Assembly: GCF_001956215.1 (NCBI RefSeq)
Contig: NZ_MRTQ01000009.1
Span: 62,001 to 126,000, forward strand
DNA from: Paenibacillus sp. FSL R5-0490
GTDB lineage: Bacteria > Bacillota > Bacilli > Bacillales > Cytobacillaceae
DNA length: 64,000 bases
Direction of reading: 5' to 3'
The position numbers and the translations under genes are program-made. Position 1 is the stretch's first letter. Every line of letters starts with the position of its first letter. The notes under the pieces are model-generated. The model worked only from the letters and a program-made list of their open reading frames with translations, made no database searches and had not been told where the DNA came from. Shown piece by piece: positions 18,280 to 26,478 of this stretch.

Positions 18280-18445
18280 ATCCTTTATATTTCCTGCCTT
18301 CTGCGCCGGGGGATATGTCAGTGTCATTGCGATTATTATAATCAGTATCAGATGTGGGAGCAGTTCTGTTATCGCGGGTTCCGCCCAGATAAGCCCTGTC
18401 GCCTTTTTTCTGGTTTTTTAAAAATTCATCTAAATTTTCATTCAT
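18278..18445 (-). CDS. Unrecognised 55-residue hydrophilic protein
   Basis: A complete small frame begins ATG at 18445 with AGAGGTT upstream (eight bases spacing) and ends at a TAA next to the efp terminator. The protein starts MNENLDEFLKNQKKGDRAYL and then becomes rich in N, D, T, R and G, with a PTSDTDYNNRN stretch and an end GRKYKG. It has no membrane segment, cysteine or signal peptide and is predicted to be mostly disordered. I do not recognise the family. The ribosome binding site, the terminator and the orientation shared with the next minus-strand genes support a real gene. Confidence 0.6.
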   Translation of the reverse strand: MNENLDEFLKNQKKGDRAYLGGTRDNRTAPTSDTDYNNRNDTDISPGAEGRKYKG

Positions 18446-18528
18446 CCAATAACCTCTTTTCTATAAAATTGCTCAGTGCCGCCTTATTAGTATTTGCTTC
18501 TTCACTGCGATTATAAGCCGAAGATTTC

Positions 18529-19215
18529 CTAGCTGTAGAAAATGAAATCTGCCGTGATGTAGCTTTTGATTTCTATTGTTCCCGGCTGGATAGGTGTGCT
18601 GGCGGCACTTTTAACAAAAGCGGAGGATTGAAAAGAGACAGGCTGCACCATGCCTGAATTACCTTCTGAAACGGATACTGGAGTACTGATTAATTGGACT
18701 CTTAGTGAAGAAGCGATTGTTTCTGCCTTTCTATAAGCATCCATTATGGCCATGCTTAGTGCCTGCTGATACAATTCCTGCTGGTTTTCTGTTTCAAACG
18801 TAATTCCTCTTACCGTATTTGCGCCGCTGTCTACTGCTGTATCCACTACAAGTCCTGTATTTTCAATCTCATCGGCCGTAATGTTCAGTATATGCTCAAC
18901 CTTGTACCCGCGGAAAATTTGCTTGCCATCCACAAAATCATACTGCGGAAAAATGGAGAAATCTGCCGTTTGAATTTGTTTATCTGTTATTCCAATTGCA
19001 TTAAGAGCCTTTTTGACATTTGAAATGGCAGCAGCATTCTGCTCCTGTGCCTTCTGAAGCTCCTGGTCTTCTGTTAAAACACCCAGCTTTATATTAGCCT
19101 CATCTGGCTGTACAGCTATCTTTCCTTCACCTGAAACCCTTAAAGTATTTGGCTTGGATCTTTCATGGCTTCCAGCCTGCACAGTATTGCGGACGAATGG
19201 CTGATAATAATACAT
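18529..19215 (-). CDS. SIMPL domain-containing protein
   Basis: A 228-residue protein with a SIMPL (DUF541) domain from about residue 22 onward. Typical features are LRVSGEGKIAVQPDEANIKLGV, alternating helices around ALNAIGITDKQIQT, and the block IMDAYRKAETIA near residue 160. Family members form ring-like oligomers, sometimes at the cell surface, with no agreed role. No clear signal peptide is visible; the N-terminal MYYYQPFVRNTVQ is unusual. GGGGTGAG precedes the start ATG. It lies between the small minus-strand gene and alkaline phosphatase and may be cotranscribed with the latter (74-base gap). Confidence 0.82.
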   Translation of the reverse strand: MYYYQPFVRNTVQAGSHERSKPNTLRVSGEGKIAVQPDEANIKLGVLTEDQELQKAQEQNAAAISNVKKALNAIGITDKQIQTADFSIFPQYDFVDGKQIFRGYKVEHILNITADEIENTGLVVDTAVDSGANTVRGITFETENQQELYQQALSMAIMDAYRKAETIASSLRVQLISTPVSVSEGNSGMVQPVSFQSSAFVKSAASTPIQPGTIEIKSYITADFIFYS

Positions 19216-19289
19216 AACTTTCTCACCCCGCTTTTATGAATGTATCTTTCTAGAATTACGCGGGAGAAAGAGAGAAAATGCTCATAATA

Positions 19290-20672
19290 TTAATGCCAGC
19301 TATAATTCATCAGTCCGGCAATTTTTTTCGGTATATCCGTATTCTCCAGCACTCCTGTAAAAGTTTCACTCCCATTGCCATAAGCAAATAAAGGAATCAT
19401 ATTGCCTGTATGACCGCCGGTTGAGCTTAGAGATCTTACTGTATCCGTTAAAATTCCCCCATGATATTTCTCAGCAATCAGGCTTCCTATTTCCCATGCT
19501 GCTAAATATTGAGGATAAACCTTGCTGTCTGTGTTCATTAGCTTTCCATTAAACGCTTCAATCTCCTGCTGAGTTAAATCAATATTCGCATACTTTTTTA
19601 AAACACCCTTCACACTTTCAGATCGATAAATGCCCCTATCTTCATCTCTTGCCAATTGGCTGACCATATACTGCGGTGTCGCCTTGATTTCCTTTAAATG
19701 CTGTATCTCCAGCGGCTCTGATGCTGATATTCCCATAGTCTCATGATCTGCTACCACCAAAACAAGTGTTTCTTTGTCCTTTTTTGCCCATTCAACTGCA
19801 TATTTGACAGCTTCATCAAATTCAATGGTTTCTTTCCAGATGCTTGTAATATCACCTGCGTGCGAAGCATGATCAATTCTTGCCCCTTCCGCCATGAGGA
19901 AAAATCCCTGTTCTCCTTTTGCGAGTACATCGATCGCTTTTTCAGTCATTTCTTTTAAGCTGGGTTCTTTGCTGTTCAGTAAAGGCCGGTCCAGTTTAAA
20001 GCTCATATATCCGTCATTAAACAAGCCGAGCAGCTTTGAGGCTTTGGCATTCAGCAATTCATCCCGATTCCGGGCATAAGTATATCCATATTGCTTAGCC
20101 TCTTTTATTAAATCTCTCCCGCTTTGCTTTTCCGGTTTGAAGTATGATCTGCCGCCTCCCATCAGCACATCCACTCCGGATTTTAGCTGCTGGCGTGCAA
20201 TTTCCTCCTGTCCGGACCATCTGTTGGCAACACTTGCTGTAAAGGCAGCGGGTGTTGCATCTGTAACTGTATTGGTGGATATCACCCCTGCTTTTTTATC
20301 GTTTTTCTTGAATAAATCAAGGATACTATCTGCTTCCTTCCCATCCGGCGTAACTCCGATCATCTCATTATTTGTTTTTTTTCCAATTGCAAGTGCCGTA
20401 CCGCCGGCAGCTGAATCTGTCACAAAATTATTGGCAGATTCGGTATGCACCAATGCGGTGTGAGGCAGAGATTCCAGGAACAGCCGCCTGTCCTTTCCAT
20501 ATTGCAGTTTTCTTGCAATCTCAATCTGGCCAATTCCCATTCCATCGCCAATCATCAGAATGACATTTTGCGGTCCGTTTGTATTTCTCTGATGAGCTAT
20601 TCCTTCTGCAGGTAAGAAACCAAGAACGATCAGGTGAAAAATAACAATAATGTAAATGCATTTTGCTTTCAT
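19290..20672 (-). CDS. Secreted alkaline phosphatase
   Basis: Hydrolyses phosphomonoesters outside the membrane to release phosphate. About 460 residues, with an N-terminal signal sequence (MKAKCIYIIVIFHLIVLGFL, then a probable cleavage near PAEGIAHQ). Metal and nucleophile motifs are complete: MIGDGMGIGQ, VTDSAAGGTALA with the serine nucleophile, EGARIDHASHAGD, VADHETMG and GGHTGNMIPLFAYG. The frame can start at GTG 20681, but that lies too close to the AAAGG site; ATG 20672 gives a normal signal peptide. It occupies the place of yqhV in B. subtilis. I see no clear PhoP box upstream. Confidence 0.92.
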   Translation of the reverse strand: MKAKCIYIIVIFHLIVLGFLPAEGIAHQRNTNGPQNVILMIGDGMGIGQIEIARKLQYGKDRRLFLESLPHTALVHTESANNFVTDSAAGGTALAIGKKTNNEMIGVTPDGKEADSILDLFKKNDKKAGVISTNTVTDATPAAFTASVANRWSGQEEIARQQLKSGVDVLMGGGRSYFKPEKQSGRDLIKEAKQYGYTYARNRDELLNAKASKLLGLFNDGYMSFKLDRPLLNSKEPSLKEMTEKAIDVLAKGEQGFFLMAEGARIDHASHAGDITSIWKETIEFDEAVKYAVEWAKKDKETLVLVVADHETMGISASEPLEIQHLKEIKATPQYMVSQLARDEDRGIYRSESVKGVLKKYANIDLTQQEIEAFNGKLMNTDSKVYPQYLAAWEIGSLIAEKYHGGILTDTVRSLSSTGGHTGNMIPLFAYGNGSETFTGVLENTDIPKKIAGLMNYSWH

Positions 20673-20782
20673 AAATGGCACCGGCCTTTCTCTATGTTCT
20701 TTTTGAATTATTTTTTGAAGAAAGATATTTTTTTACTCAGGCAAAAGCTTGTACTAATTAAATGTGAAGCTTTCAAATCTAT

Positions 20783-20811
20783 GTCATATTGTTTTGCCGC
20801 AGGCATACATT
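20783..20811 (+). promoter_or_regulatory. Sigma-E promoter of the spoIIIA operon
   Basis: A -35 GTCATATT (20783-20790) and a -10 CATACATT (20804-20811), 13 bases apart, match the mother-cell sigma-E consensus nearly perfectly. Transcription should begin near 20818, about 45 bases before the spoIIIAA start. Confidence 0.88.
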
Positions 20812-20863
20812 TTAAATAATGAGAAGCTAGTCCGAAATCAGATTGGGAAATGGAGGAGCAGAC

Positions 20864-21787
20864 TTGGAAACGATTATAGCCTTTTTGCCGAAAAAAATTG
20901 CCGAACAATTACAGAGAATCCCTCCGAAAATCTTAAAGGATCTGGAGGAAATCAGGGTACGCATTTCGAGGCCTATTGAGCTGACAGCAAGGGGAGTACC
21001 GCATTTTCTCCCTTATATAGTTGATTCAGAGGATGCCGTGCATTTATTGAATAAAATTAGTCATTTCTCGATTTACACACTCGAGGAAGAGCTAAAAAGA
21101 GGTTATATCACGATTGAGGGCGGCCATCGGGTTGGACTTGCCGGAAAGGTCATTCTTGAGCAAGGCAAGGTTAAGGCGATCAGGGATATTTCCTCTTTTA
21201 ACATTAGAATTGCCAGAGAGAAAGTTGGGATTGCCCAAACGCTGATTCCGAGGATTTACAGGGATGGCTGGCTGCATACGATGATTATTGGACCGCCGCA
21301 GACTGGTAAAACCACATTGCTCCGCGATATTGCAAGAATCATTTCATCTGGTGATCCAGGCAGTGGCCTTCCTGCGAGTAAGGTTGGGATTGTGGATGAA
21401 CGCTCCGAAATCGCAGGATGTGTGAATGGGATCCCGCAGATGACTTTTGGAAACAGAATTGATGTCCTGGATGCCTGTCCCAAAGCTGAGGGCATGATGA
21501 TGATGATTCGTTCCATGAGCCCCGAGGTTCTCGTTGTCGATGAAATTGGCAGGCATGAAGATGCAGACGCCATAATGGAGGCAGTAAATGCCGGAATAAA
21601 GCTGATTATGACTACACATGGAAATTCCCTGGAGGAAATTAAGAGGCGCCCGACTTTACAGGCCGTACTTGAAATGGGCGTTTTTCAGCGATTTATTGAA
21701 TTGAGCAGAAAAGATGGGCCTGGCAGCATTGACTGCATACGAAACACAGACGGTGCAGGATATCAGCAACAAGCGGGCGTGATGTAA
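20864..21787 (+). CDS. spoIIIAA: Stage III sporulation protein AA, secretion-type ATPase
   Basis: A mother-cell ATPase of the SpoIIIA-SpoIIQ feeding-tube channel, related to type II/IV secretion ATPases. Walker A is GPPQTGKTTLLRD near residue 145 and Walker B is VLVVDEIG near 225. The start is assigned to TTG 20864, eight bases after GGAGGAG, giving 307 residues, the B. subtilis length; the earlier in-frame ATG at 20843 lies upstream of the ribosome binding site. It is the first gene of an eight-gene operon behind a sigma-E promoter. Confidence 0.95.
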   Translation: METIIAFLPKKIAEQLQRIPPKILKDLEEIRVRISRPIELTARGVPHFLPYIVDSEDAVHLLNKISHFSIYTLEEELKRGYITIEGGHRVGLAGKVILEQGKVKAIRDISSFNIRIAREKVGIAQTLIPRIYRDGWLHTMIIGPPQTGKTTLLRDIARIISSGDPGSGLPASKVGIVDERSEIAGCVNGIPQMTFGNRIDVLDACPKAEGMMMMIRSMSPEVLVVDEIGRHEDADAIMEAVNAGIKLIMTTHGNSLEEIKRRPTLQAVLEMGVFQRFIELSRKDGPGSIDCIRNTDGAGYQQQAGVM

Positions 21788-22303
21788 ATGATGAAGCTTA
21801 TTGGAGCTGTTTTGATCATCATTGCAACAACATGGACAGGGTTTGAAGCTTCAAGGCACCTGACCGAACGGCCGCGCCAGCTTCGTCAGCTTAAATCGGC
21901 ACTGCAGTCCTTGGAGGCTGAAATTATGTATGGCCATACACCTCTTCATGAAGCAGCCAGACGGCTTTCTGCCCAGCTTTCCAAGCCTTTATCCTGGTTC
22001 TTTGAATCCTTTGCAAAAAAACTGACTGATTCCGAGACGACAGTAAAGGACGCCTGGGAAGAAAGCTTGACGGAAATATGGAAAATGACCGCCTTTAAAC
22101 AAGGGGAATTCGAGATCATGAAGCAATTTGGCGAAACACTTGGAAGACATGACCGTCTTTCTCAGCAAAAGCAGATCATGCTGACCCTCACCCACCTGGA
22201 ACGTGAAGAAGCTGATGCACATGACAGACAAGTGAAATACGAGAGAATGGTCAAAAGTCTGGGGTTTTTATCCGGATTGCTCTTAATCATTTTACTAATG
22301 TAG
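21788..22303 (+). CDS. spoIIIAB: Stage III sporulation protein AB
   Basis: A 171-residue protein with membrane segments at each end (KLIGAVLIIIATTWTGFEA and LGFLSGLLLIILLM), separated by a helical cytoplasmic region, resembling a type II secretion GspF-like subunit. This is the expected SpoIIIAB form. It starts at ATG 21788 directly after the spoIIIAA stop codon, so the two are translationally coupled. Confidence 0.93.
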   Translation: MMKLIGAVLIIIATTWTGFEASRHLTERPRQLRQLKSALQSLEAEIMYGHTPLHEAARRLSAQLSKPLSWFFESFAKKLTDSETTVKDAWEESLTEIWKMTAFKQGEFEIMKQFGETLGRHDRLSQQKQIMLTLTHLEREEADAHDRQVKYERMVKSLGFLSGLLLIILLM

Positions 22304-22355
22304 GAAATGCCGGCTTGATTTGCCGGACGCTGATCAGAGCTTAGGGGGAGAAAAG

Positions 22356-22562
22356 ATGGGCTTAGAGGTAGATATCATATTCAAGATTGCGGGTGTGGGA
22401 ATTGTTGTAGCCTTTTTGCATACTATTCTGGATCAGGTGGGCAAAAAAGAATACGCCCAATGGGTAACACTTTTCGGATTTATTTATATCTTATTTATGG
22501 TTGCTTCCATTGTAGATAACCTTTTCCAAAAAATTAAATCAGTCTTCTTGTTTCAGGGATAA
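22356..22562 (+). CDS. spoIIIAC: Stage III sporulation protein AC
   Basis: A 68-residue membrane protein with two transmembrane helices, beginning MGLEVDIIFKIAGVGIVVAF; the length equals that of B. subtilis SpoIIIAC. It is part of the mother-cell side of the SpoIIIA channel. TTAGGGGGAG precedes ATG 22356; the longer frame to 22320 lacks a site and is rejected. A hairpin with CCGGC/GCCGG arms (22310-22326) lies in the short gap after spoIIIAB. Confidence 0.93.
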   Translation: MGLEVDIIFKIAGVGIVVAFLHTILDQVGKKEYAQWVTLFGFIYILFMVASIVDNLFQKIKSVFLFQG

Positions 22563-22577
22563 AAGGGGGGCTCAGCC

Positions 22578-22967
22578 ATTGAAATTCTCCAGATAGTCGG
22601 ATTTTCGCTTGTTGCCACGTTCCTTGCGCTGATTGTTAAGGAGCAAAAGCCTAATTTTGCCTTTTTGCTGATTGTTTTTGTCGGCTGTGCCATCTTTCTC
22701 TTTCTGGTCGACCAAATATATGCCATTATCCATATGATTGAAAAGATTGCCGTCAATGCAAAGGTGAATATCGTCTATGTAGAAACCATTTTAAAGATAA
22801 TCGGAATAGCTTATATAGCTGAATTTGCTGCACAAATTACCAAAGATGCAGGACAGGGAGCCATTGCAGCAAAAATCGAAATGGGCGGGAAAATTCTTAT
22901 CCTTGCCATGGCCATTCCAATCCTTACTGTATTAATCGAAACCATTATTCGCATGATTCCGAGCTAG
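22578..22967 (+). CDS. spoIIIAD: Stage III sporulation protein AD (probable ATT start)
   Basis: A 129-residue membrane protein with three to four hydrophobic segments and the conserved VDQIYAIIHMIEKI and VETILKIIGIAYIAEF blocks of SpoIIIAD. The conserved N terminus (EILQIVGFSLVATFLALIVK after the initiator) is encoded upstream of the first ATG, GTG or TTG. An in-frame TAA stands at 22560, and between it and TTG 22665 there is no standard start. ATT at 22578 lies seven bases after GGGGGG (22565-22570) and aligns with the family start, so ATT is the likely initiator. Starting at TTG 22665 would remove about 29 conserved residues. Confidence 0.88.
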   Translation: MEILQIVGFSLVATFLALIVKEQKPNFAFLLIVFVGCAIFLFLVDQIYAIIHMIEKIAVNAKVNIVYVETILKIIGIAYIAEFAAQITKDAGQGAIAAKIEMGGKILILAMAIPILTVLIETIIRMIPS

Positions 22968-23055
22968 CCGCCTGTCTCCTGAAAATTACAGGCAGCCGGA
23001 CTGGACAAGCACATATTGCTGGAATTAGAGAGGGTCCTTTAAAAGAGGTGAAAAA

Positions 23056-24255
23056 ATGAAGCAGAGGATGCAGAAAATTTTAGGGTTCAGTTTATTTCTA
23101 TTCTTTTTCCTGGCACCAATTGTACAAGCCTCACCTAAGACCGGCGAAGCAGAAGAAACGATATCCCCGCAGGATTTAATTGAATCCCAGGTGGATAAGT
23201 TAGATCTTAATGAATTAAAGGGATTTTGGGAAGATATCACAACAGAGTATGGAGGTTTTTTGCCCGAGAGCCAAAAGGGGAGTCTCTATGAATTCATAAA
23301 GGGAGAAAAGGAATTTTCACTAAAAGAGTGGGCTGGCGGTGCGATGAAGTTTGTATTCCATGAGTTTATAGTCAACGGGAAACTGCTTGGAACTCTGATA
23401 TTGCTGACGGTATTCAGCATGTTCCTGCAGTCGCTGCAGAATTCATTTGAAAAAAGCACTGTCAGTAAAGCCGCCTATTCAATCGTCTTCATGGTGTTGA
23501 TTATTATCGCGCTGAATAGCTTCCATGTAGCGATCACTTACACGGAAGAAACCATTTCAACCATGGTGTCATTCATAATGGCTCTCATACCGCTGCTGCT
23601 TGCGCTGATTGCTTCTTCGGGGGGGTTGGTATCTGCAGCTTTTTTCCACCCGGTGATACTGTTCTTGATGAATGTCAGCGGGTTATTTATCCAGTATGTC
23701 ATTCTTCCGCTTCTATTTTTATCAGCCCTGTTAAGCATTGTCAGCACATTGTCAGAACACTATAAGGTAACTCAGCTTGCCAATCTGCTCCGGAATTGGA
23801 GCATTGGACTTCTTGGGATGTTCCTGACGGTCTTTCTCGGAGTTATATCAGTTCAGGGAGCATCTGCAGCGGTTACCGATGGAATTACCATCCGTACAGC
23901 AAAATTTATTACGGGAAATTTTATTCCGGTCATTGGAAGGATGTTTACAGATGCAACAGATACCGTAATCAGCGCATCGGTGCTTTTGAAAAATACTGTC
24001 GGGATAGCAGGAGTAGCCATTCTCCTTATTATTGCAGCTTTTCCTGCAATCAAAATTTTAATGATTGCGTTTATATATAAATTTGCGGCAGCGATTTTGC
24101 AGCCGTTGGGAGGAGGGCCGATTATATCCTGCCTGGATATAATCAGCAAGAGCATCATCTATGTTTTTGCAGCTCTGGCCATTGTCTCCCTGATGTTTTT
24201 CCTTAGCATTACGGTTATTATAGCGGCCGGCAATTTGACCATGATGGTCAGGTAG
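23056..24255 (+). CDS. spoIIIAE: Stage III sporulation protein AE
   Basis: A 399-residue polytopic membrane protein with a signal-like N terminus (LGFSLFLFFFLAPIVQA), an extracellular helical region, then six or more transmembrane helices. This is the SpoIIIAE architecture, distantly like a transporter or secretion export component. GAGGTG precedes the ATG. A GCCTGT/ACAGGC hairpin (22970-22993) lies in the 88-base gap after spoIIIAD. It belongs to the channel that keeps the engulfed forespore active. Confidence 0.94.
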   Translation: MKQRMQKILGFSLFLFFFLAPIVQASPKTGEAEETISPQDLIESQVDKLDLNELKGFWEDITTEYGGFLPESQKGSLYEFIKGEKEFSLKEWAGGAMKFVFHEFIVNGKLLGTLILLTVFSMFLQSLQNSFEKSTVSKAAYSIVFMVLIIIALNSFHVAITYTEETISTMVSFIMALIPLLLALIASSGGLVSAAFFHPVILFLMNVSGLFIQYVILPLLFLSALLSIVSTLSEHYKVTQLANLLRNWSIGLLGMFLTVFLGVISVQGASAAVTDGITIRTAKFITGNFIPVIGRMFTDATDTVISASVLLKNTVGIAGVAILLIIAAFPAIKILMIAFIYKFAAAILQPLGGGPIISCLDIISKSIIYVFAALAIVSLMFFLSITVIIAAGNLTMMVR

Positions 24256-24267
24256 GGAGGGAATGAA

Positions 24268-24900
24268 GTGGATTTCATAAAAGAGTGGGTAACCAACATC
24301 ATATTATTTGTTCTGCTTGCCACTGTCATAGATATGCTCCTCCCCAGCTCCAAGCTTCAGAAATATACAAAAATGGTGACAGGGCTGCTATTAATAGCGA
24401 TTATTCTTACACCGATTTTGAGAATTATATCAAGTGATTTTGAAGAAGCTCTTGTTTCCGTGCCGGTTTTTGAGGCATCCGGAGAAAAAAATATGGAAAA
24501 TTTAATAGAAATGAAGAAAAAAGAAATACAAGCCTCAAGTGATGCATATATTTTAGAACAAATGGCTGTCCACATGAAACAGGACGCAGAAGAGGAGTTG
24601 ATGGAACAGTACGGTCTGGAAATTGCTAACATTGATATTTTAGTAGATGAAAGCAGTGATCAAGCCTTCCCGGATAACCTGCAAAAGGTCATGATCCAAC
24701 TCAAAGCAGAAGATGCAGAAGCTGAAGCTGTAGAAGTGGTTAAAACAGTGGAAATCAATGCCGGGAAACCTCTTCCATCCAGCGGGCCCGAACATGAAGA
24801 TGCAGAAAGAATTGCTTCTCTTCTCGCACAAAAATGGAATGTAGACGCAAACTCAATCGAAGTTCTGGTAGAAGGGGGGAATATGGATAGGGATGGATAA
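24268..24900 (+). CDS. spoIIIAF: Stage III sporulation protein AF
   Basis: A 210-residue protein with two N-terminal transmembrane helices (IILFVLLATVIDMLLP and VTGLLLIAIILTPIL) followed by a soluble domain with alternating strands and helices, related to ring-building motifs of secretion systems. It starts at GTG 24268 with GGAGGGAATGAA upstream. The 3' end overlaps spoIIIAG by eight bases. Confidence 0.92.
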   Translation: MDFIKEWVTNIILFVLLATVIDMLLPSSKLQKYTKMVTGLLLIAIILTPILRIISSDFEEALVSVPVFEASGEKNMENLIEMKKKEIQASSDAYILEQMAVHMKQDAEEELMEQYGLEIANIDILVDESSDQAFPDNLQKVMIQLKAEDAEAEAVEVVKTVEINAGKPLPSSGPEHEDAERIASLLAQKWNVDANSIEVLVEGGNMDRDG

Positions 24901-25561
24901 TGAAAAAGGTCCTTTCACATGGTTAAAGAAGATAATTTCCAAGGATGGACAGTCTGATAAGAAGCCCGGAAAATTCCACTATTTGCTGCTTGTTCTCCTA
25001 TTTGGAGCAGCGATCATGCTGATCAGCAATACGCTGTTTCAAGAAGATGGTTCCACCGGTGATTTGCCCGTTTTTAAAAATGGGGAAGAAGTGAAGCAGG
25101 AGGAAGAAGTGCCAGTCTTCGGCCAGCAGAAATCCGGGGGAAATGACACCATCGCCAATTATGAAAAGGCATATGAAGCCCAAATAAAAGAGGCGCTTGA
25201 TGCAATCGTAGGGGTGGAAGATGCCACTGTTGTGGTGAATGTCGATGCCACAGAGAAGAAAGTCCTTGAAAAAAACAAAACAACGCAAACTCAGAAAACT
25301 GATGAAACAGATCGGGAAGGCGGCAAAAGGAAGGTTGAGGATCAGTCACAGGAGGAACAGCTTGTGATTGTCCGAAATGGAGAAAAAGAGGTTCCCATTG
25401 TCATAGAAACCAAGAAACCTGAAATAAGGGGAGTGCTGGTTGTGGCAAAAGGGGCTGAAAATATACAAGTGAAAAAGTGGATTATTGAGGCAGTAACCAG
25501 AGCTCTGGATGTTCCAAGTCATAGAGTATCCGTAATGCCTAAAAAAACTAAGGGGGAATAA
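24893..25561 (+). CDS. spoIIIAG: Stage III sporulation protein AG
   Basis: A 222-residue protein with one transmembrane helix (about residues 27-45, FHYLLLVLLFGAAIMLISN) and an intermembrane-space domain containing the ring-building motif region (VVNVDATEKKVLE and PEIRGVLVVAKGAENIQVKK). In B. subtilis SpoIIIAG forms a large ring in the mother-cell outer forespore space. It overlaps spoIIIAF and lies three bases before spoIIIAH. Confidence 0.94.
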   Translation: MDNEKGPFTWLKKIISKDGQSDKKPGKFHYLLLVLLFGAAIMLISNTLFQEDGSTGDLPVFKNGEEVKQEEEVPVFGQQKSGGNDTIANYEKAYEAQIKEALDAIVGVEDATVVVNVDATEKKVLEKNKTTQTQKTDETDREGGKRKVEDQSQEEQLVIVRNGEKEVPIVIETKKPEIRGVLVVAKGAENIQVKKWIIEAVTRALDVPSHRVSVMPKKTKGE

Positions 25562-25564
25562 TAG

Positions 25565-26104
25565 ATGCTTTTAAAGAAACAAACGGTCTGGCTATTAACA
25601 ATGCTGAGTTTGGTGGTTGTATTATCGGTTTATTATGTAACATCACCGGAACAAAAAGGCAGTGACCTTGCTGGAATGGAAGAAAAGGCACAGGGTGAAA
25701 TGGACTCAGTTGAGAGTGAAGACGGCAAAGCGATCATTACAAACACTGCCAGTGATGAAATGTTTGAAAATCTCCGTCTTCAGCTTGATGACGAGCGCAG
25801 CCGCATGAAGGAAGACCTGCAGGAGGTCCTTGGTCAAACTGACCTTCCTGCCGAAGAAAGAATGAAGGCAAAAGATCAAATTGATGAATTAAATGAAATT
25901 GCGCAAAAGGAAGCGATGCTTGAAACATTAATCAGAGCGATGGATTATGAAGATGTGCTTGTCCGTGCGGATGGCAAGAAGGTTCAAATTACTGTTAAAG
26001 CAAAAGATCACTCAGCTTCAGCTGCAAACAATATCATCCAGGAAGTAAGAAACGAAATTGGAAAACTTGAGGCAGTGGCTGTTGAATTTCAGGTTGAAAA
26101 ATAA
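25565..26104 (+). CDS. spoIIIAH: Stage III sporulation protein AH
   Basis: The mother-cell partner of forespore SpoIIQ. It has one N-terminal transmembrane helix (TVWLLTMLSLVVVLSVYYV), a linker rich in E and K, and a C-terminal YscJ/FliF-like ring domain ending in EAVAVEFQVEK. At 179 residues it is shorter than the 218 of B. subtilis; the difference is in the linker, and the ring domain appears complete. AGGGGGAA lies upstream of ATG 25565. The operon ends at a hairpin terminator. Confidence 0.92.
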   Translation: MLLKKQTVWLLTMLSLVVVLSVYYVTSPEQKGSDLAGMEEKAQGEMDSVESEDGKAIITNTASDEMFENLRLQLDDERSRMKEDLQEVLGQTDLPAEERMKAKDQIDELNEIAQKEAMLETLIRAMDYEDVLVRADGKKVQITVKAKDHSASAANNIIQEVRNEIGKLEAVAVEFQVEK

Positions 26105-26112
26105 AATTGTAG

Positions 26113-26150
26113 CGGGAGCCTGCAAAATTTTGCGGGCTTCCCTATTCTAT
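26113..26150 (+). terminator. Terminator of the spoIIIA operon
   Basis: GGGAGCCTGCAAAA pairs, with one bulge and a G-T pair, with TTTTGCGGGCTTCCC, followed by a T-rich tail. Confidence 0.75.
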
Positions 26151-26153
26151 TTA

Positions 26154-26180
26154 TTGACAGTTTGGTAACTATTGTATAAA
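26154..26180 (+). promoter_or_regulatory. Putative sigma-A promoter of accB
   Basis: TTGACA (26154-26159) and TATAAA (26175-26180) have a slightly short 15-base spacer. Starting from here, accB would have a leader of nearly 300 bases. I find no recognisable riboswitch in the gap 26181-26478; it is AT-rich and without a conserved frame. Confidence 0.5.
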
Positions 26181-26478
26181 GAAATGGTATAAAAGCCCTG
26201 AATGTGAAGTGATTTTGAATGAAATTCGGTTAAATCCAATGAAACATTTCACAAACATTTAGAAAAATATTAAAATGGAACATAGAACGGATAGAGAAAT
26301 TATTATCCAGTACATAATAGAATGTTGAAGTTTTATAAGGTCTTATCGTATGATATTAGTATCTAGTCATAATTCAAACCATGCAGGACATTCCAGCCGT
26401 ATGTTTCTAAATCTTTCAGCAAAATCAGCATACGGATTAAGGGAATTAACATGCAATGAGAAAACAAGGGGTGCAAAA

